Below, one piece after another: positions 1 through 5,914 of a stretch of DNA of 6,857 nt. The DNA comes from Bacteroidota bacterium (GTDB taxonomy: Bacteria; Bacteroidota; Bacteroidia; Chitinophagales; UBA10324). The translations under genes and the position numbers were made by a program. The stretch lies in contig DMRR01000108.1 in NCBI GenBank assembly GCA_003455275.1, positions 1 through 6,857 of the forward strand, given 5' to 3'. The notes under the pieces were generated by a model that was given only the letters and a program-made list of their open reading frames with translations, was not told the DNA's origin and made no database searches. How positions within the stretch are numbered: the first letter of the stretch is position 1; each line of letters begins with the position of its first letter.

Positions 1-503
1 ATTGCGGTTACCGTGCCCCACTGAACGGGTTTGTATATTGCTATTCCACTGAGAACTGAAAAAATTCCCATCACAATTATTGCTGTGTAGGCAATTTGTT
101 GGGCTCCATTAAATTTTTTTTCAGGTAATGGTTTTCGTGACAGATACAAATCATGAAGCAAAACAGACCATGCTTCTGAGAAAGAATTTTTCGAAGGAAG
201 AAGGTATCGCCACTCACCTGAGAAAATTGTATAAATAATGTAGAGCAGGCCGTTCAACATAAAGATCCACATAAATGTAAAATGATACGCCATGCCTTCT
301 GAGAGATGCTGATTCAATCCAAGCGCATGGTAAACTGAGTCAGGAAAAAAATGAAACACCAGCCATTCGCCAATTTGAATTTTATAAATATCATTTGCCC
401 AATAAATGAGCAAGCCGCTCCAGATCATAACACCGAGAACAGGAAAATTGAACCAGTGAGTCCATCGGATAACGAGCGGATGCTTGTTAATTATTTTTTT
501 CAT
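1..503 (-). CDS. Membrane cytochrome b (cytochrome b561 / thiosulfate-reductase cytochrome b type), partial
   Basis: Reading the minus strand from the ATG at 503-501 gives 167 residues with no stop before the left edge, so the C-terminus is missing. The product looks like a di-heme integral membrane cytochrome b that passes electrons between the quinone pool and a partner oxidoreductase. It starts MKKIINKHPLVIRWTHWFNF, a typical opening for this family. Three hydrophobic segments are visible at about residues 19-36, 73-93 and 137-157. His16 (in RWTHW) and His74 (in GMAYHFTFMW) are the likely heme ligands. GLLIYWAND and FSGEWRYL are motifs I associate with Bacteroidota cytochrome b/b6-domain proteins annotated as thiosulfate reductase cytochrome b subunits. 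In those genomes a molybdopterin oxidoreductase gene often follows; that would lie beyond position 1 and cannot be checked. The frame stays open upstream to 563, but 501 is its only ATG. No clear Shine-Dalgarno is seen. The gene call is firm; the electron partner is unknown. Confidence 0.85.
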   Translation of the reverse strand, partial: MKKIINKHPLVIRWTHWFNFPVLGVMIWSGLLIYWANDIYKIQIGEWLVFHFFPDSVYHALGLNQHLSEGMAYHFTFMWIFMLNGLLYIIYTIFSGEWRYLLPSKNSFSEAWSVLLHDLYLSRKPLPEKKFNGAQQIAYTAIIVMGIFSVLSGIAIYKPVQWGTVTA

Positions 504-585
504 GACGCGACGAAAATACTTCTTGTAAGCAATGAGATTATTGTTGGATTTGTTGTTGAATAATTAAGAATAAAAATATTTTTCG

Positions 586-615
586 TTTGCGGTTCGTGAT
601 CGTGGCTTAAGTTTC
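586..615 (+). promoter_or_regulatory. Possible Bacteroidota-type promoter for the M1 peptidase gene
   Basis: TTTG at 586-589 is followed after 18 bp by TAAGTTTC at 608-615. This matches seven of eight positions of the Bacteroidota -7 box TAnnTTTG, and the spacer fits the usual -33/-7 distance. Transcription would begin near 620, giving a leader of about 20 nt before the ATG at 640. The -7 mismatch and the AT-rich background make this tentative. The rest of the 504-639 gap, between two divergent genes, shows nothing else I can support. Confidence 0.3.
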
Positions 616-639
616 GCAGGAATTTTTTTTCCATCACAC

Positions 640-2514
640 ATGATAAAAGTTTTTCTTTCCATTTCTCTTCTGTTTTTTTTCTCATCCAAAATTTTTGCAC
701 AGCAAGATCTGCCCATGAATAAGAATTTTCAGCAAGCATTTCAAAATAAAACCCGGAGTGCAGATGGAAAACCCGGCGCTGATTATTGGCAAAACTTTGG
801 GAAATATGTGATGGATGTTACAGTTGCTCCTCCGTCAAGAATCATCAGTGGCAGCGAAACTATTTATTACTACAACGGAAGCCCCGACACATTGCATGAA
901 ATTTATTTCAGGCTAGTTCAGAATGCGCATAGGAAAAATGCACATCGCGATTCAAAAGTCACCAGCGGATATTTTACAGATGGTATGAATATTATTTCGC
1001 TCATGGTTGACAAAAAAGAAAAAACTTCTGCTTTGAAAATTGCCCCGGGAAGCAATGGTACGCGTGAGTTTATTCATCTGGATAAACCACTTCCGCCAAA
1101 AACTTCAGTTGAGATTTCTGTAAAATGGAATTATGAATTGTCTGAAGATAGCCGGAGTGATCAACCACGCGATGGCGTGATTGACAGTACAACTTTTTTT
1201 CTTGCATACTGGTATCCGCGCGTAGATGTCTATGACGATGTAAATCATTGGGACCAAACTGACTTTACGGAACTGCAGGAATTTTATAATGATTTTAATG
1301 ACTATGATTTCACTATACATGCTCCGGCCGGATTCGTGGTTTGGTCAACCGGTGAATTAAAAAATGAGAATGAAGTTTTATCCGGAATGCTTTCGGGCAA
1401 ACTCAATACTGCACAGCGCTTCGACTCTACAATTCACCTGATAACAGAGAAAGATTTCGCAAGTATGAAGCAGCTTGTGCCATCTGGTGCATGGAAATAT
1501 TCTGCTAAGAATGTAACAGATGTAGCCTTCGGAATCAGTAATCACTTTCTCTGGGATGCAGGCGGAGTAAATATTCCAGGTAGCCGTTGGGGAAGAGTAA
1601 GTGTACAGTCTGCATATGCTGTCGACTCAAAAGATTTTCAGAAAGAAGTTGATTTGGGAAAAAAGTGTTTGCGCTTTTTTTCAGATTCATTGCCCGGTGT
1701 AATCTATCCTTATTCGAAAATGATTTTGTTTAACGGGAACAGTTTCATGGAATATCCTATGATGGTAAATGATATGAGCGATCCTGATTATGATGATTGG
1801 GTTGCCACCACTGCGCATGAAATTGCTCATACTTACTTTCCTTTTTTCATGGGGATTAATGAATCGCGCTATGGCTGGATGGACGAGGGTTGGGCTGCAT
1901 TCAATGAACTGAACTATTCTCGTTACGAACTCGACAGCATTGCCGACTGGGTCTTCACTAATTTTTATGTTCCGCATAATTTAAAGAAGGCAAGAAAAAA
2001 ACTTACTTCACCACTCATGACTGAATCAACACAATTGAAAGGCTTGCCTTATGAATTTAATTCATATGGAAAACCTGCGCTTGCATATGAGGCGCTTCGA
2101 AGTTTGCTAGGTGATACACTCTTCAAAAAATGTTTGAACCAATACATGCTCCGATGGAATGGCAAGCATCCTGTTCCTTATGACTTCTTTAACACTTTCA
2201 ATGATGTGAGCGGAAAAAATTTAAATTGGTTTTGGCGTGCGTGGTTTTTTGAACCAAACTATTTTGATCTCGAAGTGAAAAATATTTCAGTAAACGGAAA
2301 TTCAGCCAGCATTACGATTTCAAACACCGGAGGATTGCCGGTTCCTTTTAAAATTCAGGTATTGGCAGAAAGCGGAATAGAAACTTTTTATTTCTCAGCC
2401 AATGAGTGGGAATCGAAAAAGGAAATAACAGTTCAGGTTAAAACGAAATCAAAAATCCAATCGGTTCGACTGCTTCATGGCGTGTTCATTGACTGGAATC
2501 CGAAGAATGGTTGA
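640..2514 (+). CDS. Secreted M1-family zinc metallopeptidase (aminopeptidase N-like)
   Basis: 624 residues. Residues 1-20 (MIKVFLSISLLFFFSSKIFA) form a signal peptide with likely cleavage near FA-QQ, so the enzyme is exported to the periplasm or beyond. The zinc site is complete: HEIAH at 393-397 (ligands His393 and His397, catalytic Glu394), then exactly 18 residues to the third ligand Glu416 in WMDEGW, which is the M1 signature HExxH-x18-E. Tyr476 in SYGKPA is the probable transition-state tyrosine. The exopeptidase motif, GxMEN in classic members, reads NSFMEYP here (Met370-Glu371), a variant I associate with Bacteroidota M1 proteins. About residues 45-240 should be the N-terminal beta domain, about 320-530 the thermolysin-like catalytic domain, and about 535-624 a beta-rich tail. 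No canonical type IX secretion C-terminal domain is evident. It probably trims amino acids from peptides; substrate preference cannot be read from the sequence. No good Shine-Dalgarno precedes the ATG, and the start is fixed by the signal peptide. Confidence 0.93.
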   Translation: MIKVFLSISLLFFFSSKIFAQQDLPMNKNFQQAFQNKTRSADGKPGADYWQNFGKYVMDVTVAPPSRIISGSETIYYYNGSPDTLHEIYFRLVQNAHRKNAHRDSKVTSGYFTDGMNIISLMVDKKEKTSALKIAPGSNGTREFIHLDKPLPPKTSVEISVKWNYELSEDSRSDQPRDGVIDSTTFFLAYWYPRVDVYDDVNHWDQTDFTELQEFYNDFNDYDFTIHAPAGFVVWSTGELKNENEVLSGMLSGKLNTAQRFDSTIHLITEKDFASMKQLVPSGAWKYSAKNVTDVAFGISNHFLWDAGGVNIPGSRWGRVSVQSAYAVDSKDFQKEVDLGKKCLRFFSDSLPGVIYPYSKMILFNGNSFMEYPMMVNDMSDPDYDDWVATTAHEIAHTYFPFFMGINESRYGWMDEGWAAFNELNYSRYELDSIADWVFTNFYVPHNLKKARKKLTSPLMTESTQLKGLPYEFNSYGKPALAYEALRSLLGDTLFKKCLNQYMLRWNGKHPVPYDFFNTFNDVSGKNLNWFWRAWFFEPNYFDLEVKNISVNGNSASITISNTGGLPVPFKIQVLAESGIETFYFSANEWESKKEITVQVKTKSKIQSVRLLHGVFIDWNPKNG

Positions 2515-2522
2515 TTGCAGAT

Positions 2523-3239
2523 TTAATTCACTGTCATTGGCACATCCATCAACAGAATTTCAGAATCTGCATTCACTTTTATTTTGACAGACTCAATATT
2601 CGAAATCCCGATTCCATCCCGGCGGTTTAGTGTTTGTTGGTTCACTTCTATGCTTCCATCTATCACCATGATATAGGCGCCATTGCGTTCGCGCTTTATT
2701 TTATATTCAGTTTCTGTTCCTGAATCAAATTGCCCAATGCTAAGCCAGGCATTCTGATGAATCCACAATCCTTTTTCTGCGGGGCCCGGTTGAACAATTT
2801 GTTGCCATATATTTTTTCTCTCACTTACTTCCAGTTTCATCTGATCATATCGCGGAGTCACATTCTGCATTTTTGGGAACATCCAGATTTGAAAAAGTTT
2901 TGCCTTCTTGTCTTTGTTATGATTGAATTCGCTGTGATAAATTCCGGTGCCGGCGCTCATTACCTGAATCTCGCCTGGTCCAATCACTCCATGATTTCCC
3001 ATGCTGTCTTTATGTTCGAGTGAGCCTTCAAGCATGATCGTTATGATTTCCATATTGTCATGCGGATGCATTCCAAACCCCATTCCGCCTTCAATTGAGT
3101 CATCATTCAGCACCCGCAGAACACCGAAGTGCACCTTTTCTTGATCATAATAATTTGCAAAACTAAAAGTGTGATGTGCATCCAGCCAACCATGATTCGC
3201 GTGTCCGCGCTCTTCAGCTTTGTATAGGATAGTTTTCAT
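2523..3239 (-). CDS. Pirin family protein (YhhW-like bicupin)
   Basis: 238 residues, close to the roughly 230 of E. coli YhhW. The N-terminal cupin carries the four pirin metal ligands: His58 and His60 in GMHPHDNMEI, His102 and Glu104 in GIYHSEFN. The opening is typical of the family (RGHANHGWLDAHHTFSFANY, residues 11-30), as are GEIQVMSAGTGI and the weaker C-terminal cupin (about 140-235). E. coli YhhW and human pirin show quercetin 2,3-dioxygenase activity in vitro, but the natural role of most bacterial pirins is unknown, so only a metal-binding, possibly dioxygenase, cytosolic protein is claimed. The gene converges on the M1 peptidase with 8 bp between stop codons and no recognisable terminator. 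It lies 94 bp downstream of the PaaG-like gene on the same strand, so co-transcription is possible, but a hairpin sits in the gap. No Shine-Dalgarno is visible; a run of A/T directly precedes the ATG. Confidence 0.93.
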   Translation of the reverse strand: MKTILYKAEERGHANHGWLDAHHTFSFANYYDQEKVHFGVLRVLNDDSIEGGMGFGMHPHDNMEIITIMLEGSLEHKDSMGNHGVIGPGEIQVMSAGTGIYHSEFNHNKDKKAKLFQIWMFPKMQNVTPRYDQMKLEVSERKNIWQQIVQPGPAEKGLWIHQNAWLSIGQFDSGTETEYKIKRERNGAYIMVIDGSIEVNQQTLNRRDGIGISNIESVKIKVNADSEILLMDVPMTVN

Positions 3240-3282
3240 AAAAAAATTTTTCTATTGAATGAACAGATTAGTTAAATATAAG

Positions 3283-3313
3283 TTCAGAGAAAAAAAATTC
3301 TCTGAATCTCTGA
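3283..3313. repeat. Perfect 9-bp inverted repeat with duplicated 8-mer, between PaaG-like gene and pirin
   Basis: TTCAGAGAA (3283-3291) and TTCTCTGAA (3298-3306) are exact reverse complements separated by six A residues. TTCTCTGA (3298-3305) is followed directly by ATCTCTGA (3306-3313), so the right arm word is nearly duplicated in tandem. In RNA from either strand this would fold as a 9-bp, rather AT-rich hairpin. It lies 28 bp past the PaaG-like stop codon on the minus strand, so it may weaken or end that transcript. No clean U-tract follows it, so a standard intrinsic terminator is not claimed. Confidence 0.55.
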
Positions 3314-3333
3314 TCGGAGTAACAAAAGAAAAA

Positions 3334-4116
3334 TCATTCGCCTTTGAACACCGGCTTGCGTTTTTCTATAAATGCAGTCACGCCTTCCTTGTTGTCCTTG
3401 CTGCTACCTGCAATTTCCTGGCAGTAGCTTTCATATTCAAGCATTGCTTCTAAATCAGAGTGAAAAGATTTGTTCAGCATTTTTTTAATCATGCCGATTG
3501 CTTTTGTTGGAGCAGCAGCATAATAGTCAGTAAATTTTTTTACTTCTGCATCCAGCTCTTCAGGTTTCACTACACGATTTATCATTCCCATTTGCTGTGC
3601 TTCAGTGGCAGAAACTTTTGTAGCCATAGTGCAATATTCAAAAGCGCGAACACCGCCAACTGTTCTCGGAAGAAAATAAGTAGAGCCACTATCAGGCACC
3701 AACGCAATGTTGATGAACGCCTCGCTGAAGTATGCGCCTTCTCCTGCAACTATCACATCGCACGCAAGTGCAACTGAACACCCCGCTCCAGCTGCAACAC
3801 CATTGAGGCGACACACTATTGGTTTCGCCATGTTGCGCATCGCGCGAATAATCGGATTATATCTTTTCTCTAATGAATCTTTGAAACTGCGGATACCCGC
3901 TGCGGCTGCGGCTTTCAAATCCTGACCGCTGCAAAATGCTTTGCCCGCACCAGTGAGCACCACCACACGCACATCTTTATTCTTCTCACATTCTTTCAGT
4001 GCATCCTGCAATTCGAATGTGAGTTCATCATTAAATGCGTTGTAAACATCAGGGCGATTCAGCGTGATGGTTGCAACTCCGTTGTTTGTTTCAAGAAGAA
4101 GATTGTTGAATGACAT
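3334..4116 (-). CDS. PaaG-like enoyl-CoA hydratase/isomerase (crotonase superfamily)
   Basis: 260 residues, against 262 for E. coli PaaG. Crotonase landmarks: TLNRPDVYNAFNDEL (18-32), the CoA-binding loop AFCSGQDL (60-67), the oxyanion-hole segment NGVAAGAG (105-112), and the C-terminal EGVTAFIEKRKPVF. The two catalytic glutamates of classical crotonase are absent: by my alignment those positions are Ser114 and Phe134. Asp142 in LVPDSGS occupies the place of the catalytic aspartate of PaaG (LIPDCGG in E. coli). This points to isomerase rather than simple hydratase chemistry. PaaG converts ring-1,2-epoxyphenylacetyl-CoA to an oxepin in phenylacetate breakdown. No other paa gene is visible, so the substrate here may instead be another unsaturated acyl-CoA. 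The frame carries a run of five alanines (69-73) in the loop after the CoA site. The ATG is preceded on its strand by the ATTTGAAA-type repeat rather than by a Shine-Dalgarno. Confidence 0.9.
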   Translation of the reverse strand: MSFNNLLLETNNGVATITLNRPDVYNAFNDELTFELQDALKECEKNKDVRVVVLTGAGKAFCSGQDLKAAAAAGIRSFKDSLEKRYNPIIRAMRNMAKPIVCRLNGVAAGAGCSVALACDVIVAGEGAYFSEAFINIALVPDSGSTYFLPRTVGGVRAFEYCTMATKVSATEAQQMGMINRVVKPEELDAEVKKFTDYYAAAPTKAIGMIKKMLNKSFHSDLEAMLEYESYCQEIAGSSKDNKEGVTAFIEKRKPVFKGE

Positions 4117-4122
4117 GATACA

Positions 4123-4160
4123 ATTTGAAGATTTGGAAATTGGAAAATTTGAAAATGAAA
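4123..4160. repeat. Degenerate 8-bp tandem repeat (ATTTGAAA type) upstream of the PaaG-like gene
   Basis: Consecutive octamers read ATTTGAAG (4123), ATTTGGAA (4131), ATTGGAAA (4139) and ATTTGAAA (4147), followed by a decaying ATGAAATT. It starts 7 bp from the PaaG-like start codon and so would form most of that gene's 5' leader. Such ATTTGAAA strings recur, in my memory, between genes of many Bacteroidota genomes, but I could not check copy number. No inverted partner arm is seen. The rest of the 4117-4301 gap between two divergent genes shows no convincing promoter box. Confidence 0.6.
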
Positions 4161-4301
4161 TTCAGCGGTCGAAACTAATGAAACCATATTGCCGAAATAA
4201 AAGCAATCTGTAAATTATTTATCTGTGTTAACCATAATGATCTGTAAAAACAGCTGAACCGATTTTTTCATGAGCGTTCGATTATTTTCTTTCGCGGCGC
4301 T

Positions 4302-4943
4302 ATGGGAAAGAACAAGTTGAAACATTTTGCCGAGATGGAAACATTCACCAATGTTTTTCAGAAAGCAACTGCGATGAAAGGGTTGTGGAATGAAAAATTT
4401 TTTCAGAATAAAAATTCCATCACACTTGAACTTGGCTGCGGTAAGGGCGAATATTCATTGGCACTTGCAAGATTATTCCCTGAAAGAAATTTTATTGGCA
4501 TTGATATTAAAGGCGCACGAATTTGGCGCGGAGCTAAAACTGCAACAGAAGAGCAGATAAAAAATGTCTGCTTTCTGCGAGCGCAGGTTGATCATTTGTC
4601 CGAATATTTTGAGAAGAATTCTATTGACGAAATCTGGCTCACCTTTTCTGATCCTCATTTACCAAAGAGTGAAGCAAAGCGGCGATTGACTTCACCTAAA
4701 TTTATTTCCATCTATCGCGAAGTGTTAAAGCCGAACGGAATCATTCATCTGAAAACTGATTCAACTGAATTGTATGAATTCACTTTGGAAATAATTGCAG
4801 AACTGAAATTGAAAATGCTCTGGCACTCGAATGATATTTATGCAAATGGGTTGCCCGATAAAATTCTGGATGTGAAAACTTATTACGAAGAAATGAATCT
4901 GAAAAAAGGTAAGACAATTAAGTATGTGAAGTTCGGTTTATAG
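4302..4943 (+). CDS. trmB: tRNA (guanine-N7-)-methyltransferase TrmB
   Basis: 213 residues, normal for the family. It uses S-adenosylmethionine to methylate N7 of G46 in the variable loop of tRNAs, in the cytosol. The SAM-binding motif I is LELGCGKGEY (42-51), followed by the acidic turn IGIDIKGARIWRGAK (65-79). The segment LTFSDPHLPKSEAKRRLTS (113-131) is the TrmB-specific catalytic and tRNA-binding stretch, corresponding to FPDPWxKxRHxKRRL in E. coli. The C-terminus TYYEEMNLKKGKTIKYVKF is the usual TrmB ending. The start MGKNKLKHFAEMETF matches the usual Bacteroidota N-terminus, which fixes the ATG although no Shine-Dalgarno precedes it. It diverges from the PaaG-like gene (185 bp gap) and converges on the epimerase gene. 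An intergenic repeat begins exactly at its TAG stop. Confidence 0.95.
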   Translation: MGKNKLKHFAEMETFTNVFQKATAMKGLWNEKFFQNKNSITLELGCGKGEYSLALARLFPERNFIGIDIKGARIWRGAKTATEEQIKNVCFLRAQVDHLSEYFEKNSIDEIWLTFSDPHLPKSEAKRRLTSPKFISIYREVLKPNGIIHLKTDSTELYEFTLEIIAELKLKMLWHSNDIYANGLPDKILDVKTYYEEMNLKKGKTIKYVKFGL

Positions 4944-5005
4944 TTCGGAGCTCATGGTTGGTGGTGTTTGCTACGAACTACGATCCACTACCCACCAACT
5001 ATCTC
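4943..5005. repeat. Phased 7-bp repeat element with strand switch, spanning the trmB/epimerase junction
   Basis: The whole 63 bp parses into nine heptamers without slippage. Four begin with G: GTTCGGA, GCTCATG, GTTGGTG, GTGTTTG (4943-4970). Five begin with C: CTACGAA, CTACGAT, CCACTAC, CCACCAA, CTATCTC (4971-5005). The second half resembles the reverse complement of the first, and GTTGGTGG (4957-4964) pairs exactly with CCACCAAC (4992-4999). The element begins on the last base of the trmB stop codon and runs over the stop and last five codons of the epimerase gene. A stem here could act as a two-way transcription stop, but it lacks a U-tract. Confidence 0.6.
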
Positions 5006-5395
5006 CTGACACAATTCAATCAGCACTCCATTCGTGCTTTTGGGGTGAAGGAAGATGACCATCTTGTTATCTGCGCCGCGGAAAGGTTCTTGGCGGGTGA
5101 AAACAAATCCTGCCGCTTTCAATCTTTTTATTTCAGCGTGAATGTCGGCAACCTCGTAGGCAATGTGATGCAATCCTTCGCCACGCTTCTCTATAAATTT
5201 TCCAACTGCTCCTTCGGGATTAGTGGTTTCGAGCAGTTCAATTTTTGTGTCGCCGACTTTGAAGAAAGCGGTGCTCACCATTTCTGATTCCACGCTTTCT
5301 ACTTTATAGCAAAAAGTATTGAGTAGTGATTCAAATAATTTTTTACTTGCTTCCAGATTCTTTACTGCTATACCAATGTGTTCGACTTTCTGCAT
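4988..5395 (-). CDS. mce: Methylmalonyl-CoA epimerase
   Basis: 135 residues, normal for this small VOC-fold (glyoxalase-like) enzyme. It interconverts the (R) and (S) forms of methylmalonyl-CoA, linking propionyl-CoA to succinyl-CoA together with the B12-dependent mutase, in the cytosol. Two beta-alpha-beta-beta-beta modules are apparent: VEHIGIAVKNLEASKKLFE at the start, and GLHHIAYEVADIHAEIKRLK (74-93). Expected metal ligands are His6, Glu53 (in IELLE), one of His76/His77, and Glu127 (in LIELCQ). The C-terminal signature HPKSTNGVLIELCQ is diagnostic. Family members often end just after this signature; here five more residues (EIVGG) follow, read through the 7-bp repeat element. No mutase or carboxylase gene is in the window. 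The start is chosen because the conserved VEHIGIAV must begin within a few residues of the N-terminus. It diverges from the iron-sulfur carrier gene with a 162-bp gap. Confidence 0.94.
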   Translation of the reverse strand: MQKVEHIGIAVKNLEASKKLFESLLNTFCYKVESVESEMVSTAFFKVGDTKIELLETTNPEGAVGKFIEKRGEGLHHIAYEVADIHAEIKRLKAAGFVFTRQEPFRGADNKMVIFLHPKSTNGVLIELCQEIVGG

Positions 5396-5408
5396 GAATT
5401 CTTTTTTA

Positions 5409-5436
5409 CAAAGATGAAAATAAAGTTTTTACCAAA
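5409..5436 (-). promoter_or_regulatory. Possible promoter of the epimerase gene
   Basis: On the minus strand CATCTTTG (5416-5409) matches seven of eight positions of TAnnTTTG. It lies 13 bp upstream of the epimerase ATG. A TTTG (5436-5433) stands 16 bp further upstream, slightly closer than the usual 17-23 bp. That TTTG falls inside the left arm of the ACTCTGTG-type repeat. The position is plausible for a short-leader Bacteroidota promoter, but the match is imperfect. Confidence 0.35.
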
Positions 5437-5528
5437 GAGTTTCTCTGAGTTTAAGCCAGGAGTAGTACAGCGTTTTTGAACTCCGAGGAACTCTGTGAAA
5501 TAACTCTGTGTTACTCGGTGGTGAAGAC
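5431..5528. repeat. ACTCTGTG-type repeat element with imperfect inverted arms, between divergent genes
   Basis: The right arm holds spaced copies of one word: AACTCCGAG (5479), AACTCTGTG (5489), AACTCTGTG (5502) and ACTCGGTGGT (5513). The left arm (5431-5452) carries the complementary words, AGAGTT and CTGAGTTT. Aligned with the reverse complement of 5501-5522 it agrees at 15 of 22 positions, with ACCA and GAGT in register. The result is an imperfect palindrome about 95 bp long filling most of the 162-bp gap between epimerase and iron-sulfur carrier genes. Strings of this ACTCTGTG/ACCACAGAG type are familiar to me from intergenic regions of varied environmental bacteria, but that is memory, not a search. 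Confidence 0.6.
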
Positions 5529-5529
5529 C

Positions 5530-5537
5530 TAAATTTG
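5530..5537 (+). promoter_or_regulatory. TAnnTTTG -7 box for the iron-sulfur carrier gene
   Basis: TAAATTTG is a perfect match to the Bacteroidota -7 consensus and continues as GCAGGAG, a common context in this phylum. The ATG is 20 bp past the box, so the leader would be only about 14 nt. AGGAG at 5539-5543 is also the only Shine-Dalgarno-like string near this start, although its 14-nt spacing to the ATG is long. No good TTTG -33 box is visible; that region (about 5505-5512) lies inside the repeat element. Confidence 0.6.
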
Positions 5538-5557
5538 CAGGAGAAAACCAATTAGTC

Positions 5558-5887
5558 ATGATACTCATTAGCGAGAACGCAAAAAATAAAGTGCTGGAAA
5601 TTCTGAAGAGCGAAAACAAAAGTGTAAATGAAAATTTTGTGCGCGTGTCTGTTGTGGGCGGCGGTTGCAGCGGCTTGAGCTACAAGATGGAGTTTGACCA
5701 CGACCTGAAAAAAGACGACCAGGTTTTTGAAGATAAAGGAATGAAACTCGTTACCGACCTCCGCAGTTTTTTATATCTGTGCGGAACCACCCTCGACCAT
5801 AGCGACGGGCTGAACGGAAAGGGATTTCACTTTGTGAACCCGAATGCTACCCGCACCTGTGCTTGCGGGGAGAGTTTTGCTGTTTAA
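5558..5887 (+). CDS. A-type iron-sulfur cluster carrier (IscA/SufA/ErpA family, HesB-like)
   Basis: 109 residues, the standard length. The three invariant cysteines that bind iron or a [2Fe-2S]/[4Fe-4S] cluster are present: Cys37 in VVGGGCSGLSY and the C-terminal pair Cys101-x-Cys103 in TRTCACGESF. These proteins take clusters from the IscU or SufU/SufB scaffold and deliver them to apo-enzymes in the cytosol. The HesB fold is apparent throughout, including the middle segment around LDHSDGLNGKGFHFVNPNAT. Cys75 is an extra, non-conserved cysteine. No other suf or isc gene adjoins, so this is a stand-alone carrier; IscA, SufA and ErpA cannot be told apart from sequence this short. The ATG is fixed by the family start MILISENAKNKV and the promoter just upstream. 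Transcription converges on the kynurenine monooxygenase gene. Confidence 0.94.
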   Translation: MILISENAKNKVLEILKSENKSVNENFVRVSVVGGGCSGLSYKMEFDHDLKKDDQVFEDKGMKLVTDLRSFLYLCGTTLDHSDGLNGKGFHFVNPNATRTCACGESFAV

Positions 5888-5914
5888 ATACCAAATACAA
5901 TGGGGCACTGATTT

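Noticed and set aside
351..563. Plus-strand frame of 70 codons upstream of the M1 gene
   Set aside because: It lies mostly antisense to the cytochrome b coding region, which has clear family motifs; the translated product shows no recognisable features.
2103..2514. Type IX secretion sorting domain at the M1 peptidase C-terminus
   Set aside because: The tail is beta-rich, but the usual conserved sorting-domain motifs are not seen and the protein ends in WNPKNG.
2515..2522. Bidirectional terminator between M1 peptidase and pirin genes
   Set aside because: Only 8 bp separate the stop codons, and I see no stem followed by a T-run in or next to this gap.
3460..3925. Two overlapping plus-strand frames of 105 and 72 codons
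   Set aside because: Both are antisense to the conserved core of the PaaG-like gene.
4244..4267. CTGTAAAAACAG with a following T-run as a terminator in the gap before trmB
   Set aside because: The stem is only 4 bp, and both flanking genes start rather than end here.
4958..5287. Plus-strand frame of 109 codons downstream of trmB
   Set aside because: It is antisense to the methylmalonyl-CoA epimerase gene and begins inside the heptamer repeat.
5368..5619. Minus-strand frame of 83 codons across the epimerase/iron-sulfur carrier gap
   Set aside because: It is composed mainly of the ACTCTGTG-type repeat plus antisense of the carrier gene; no start signal or family resemblance.
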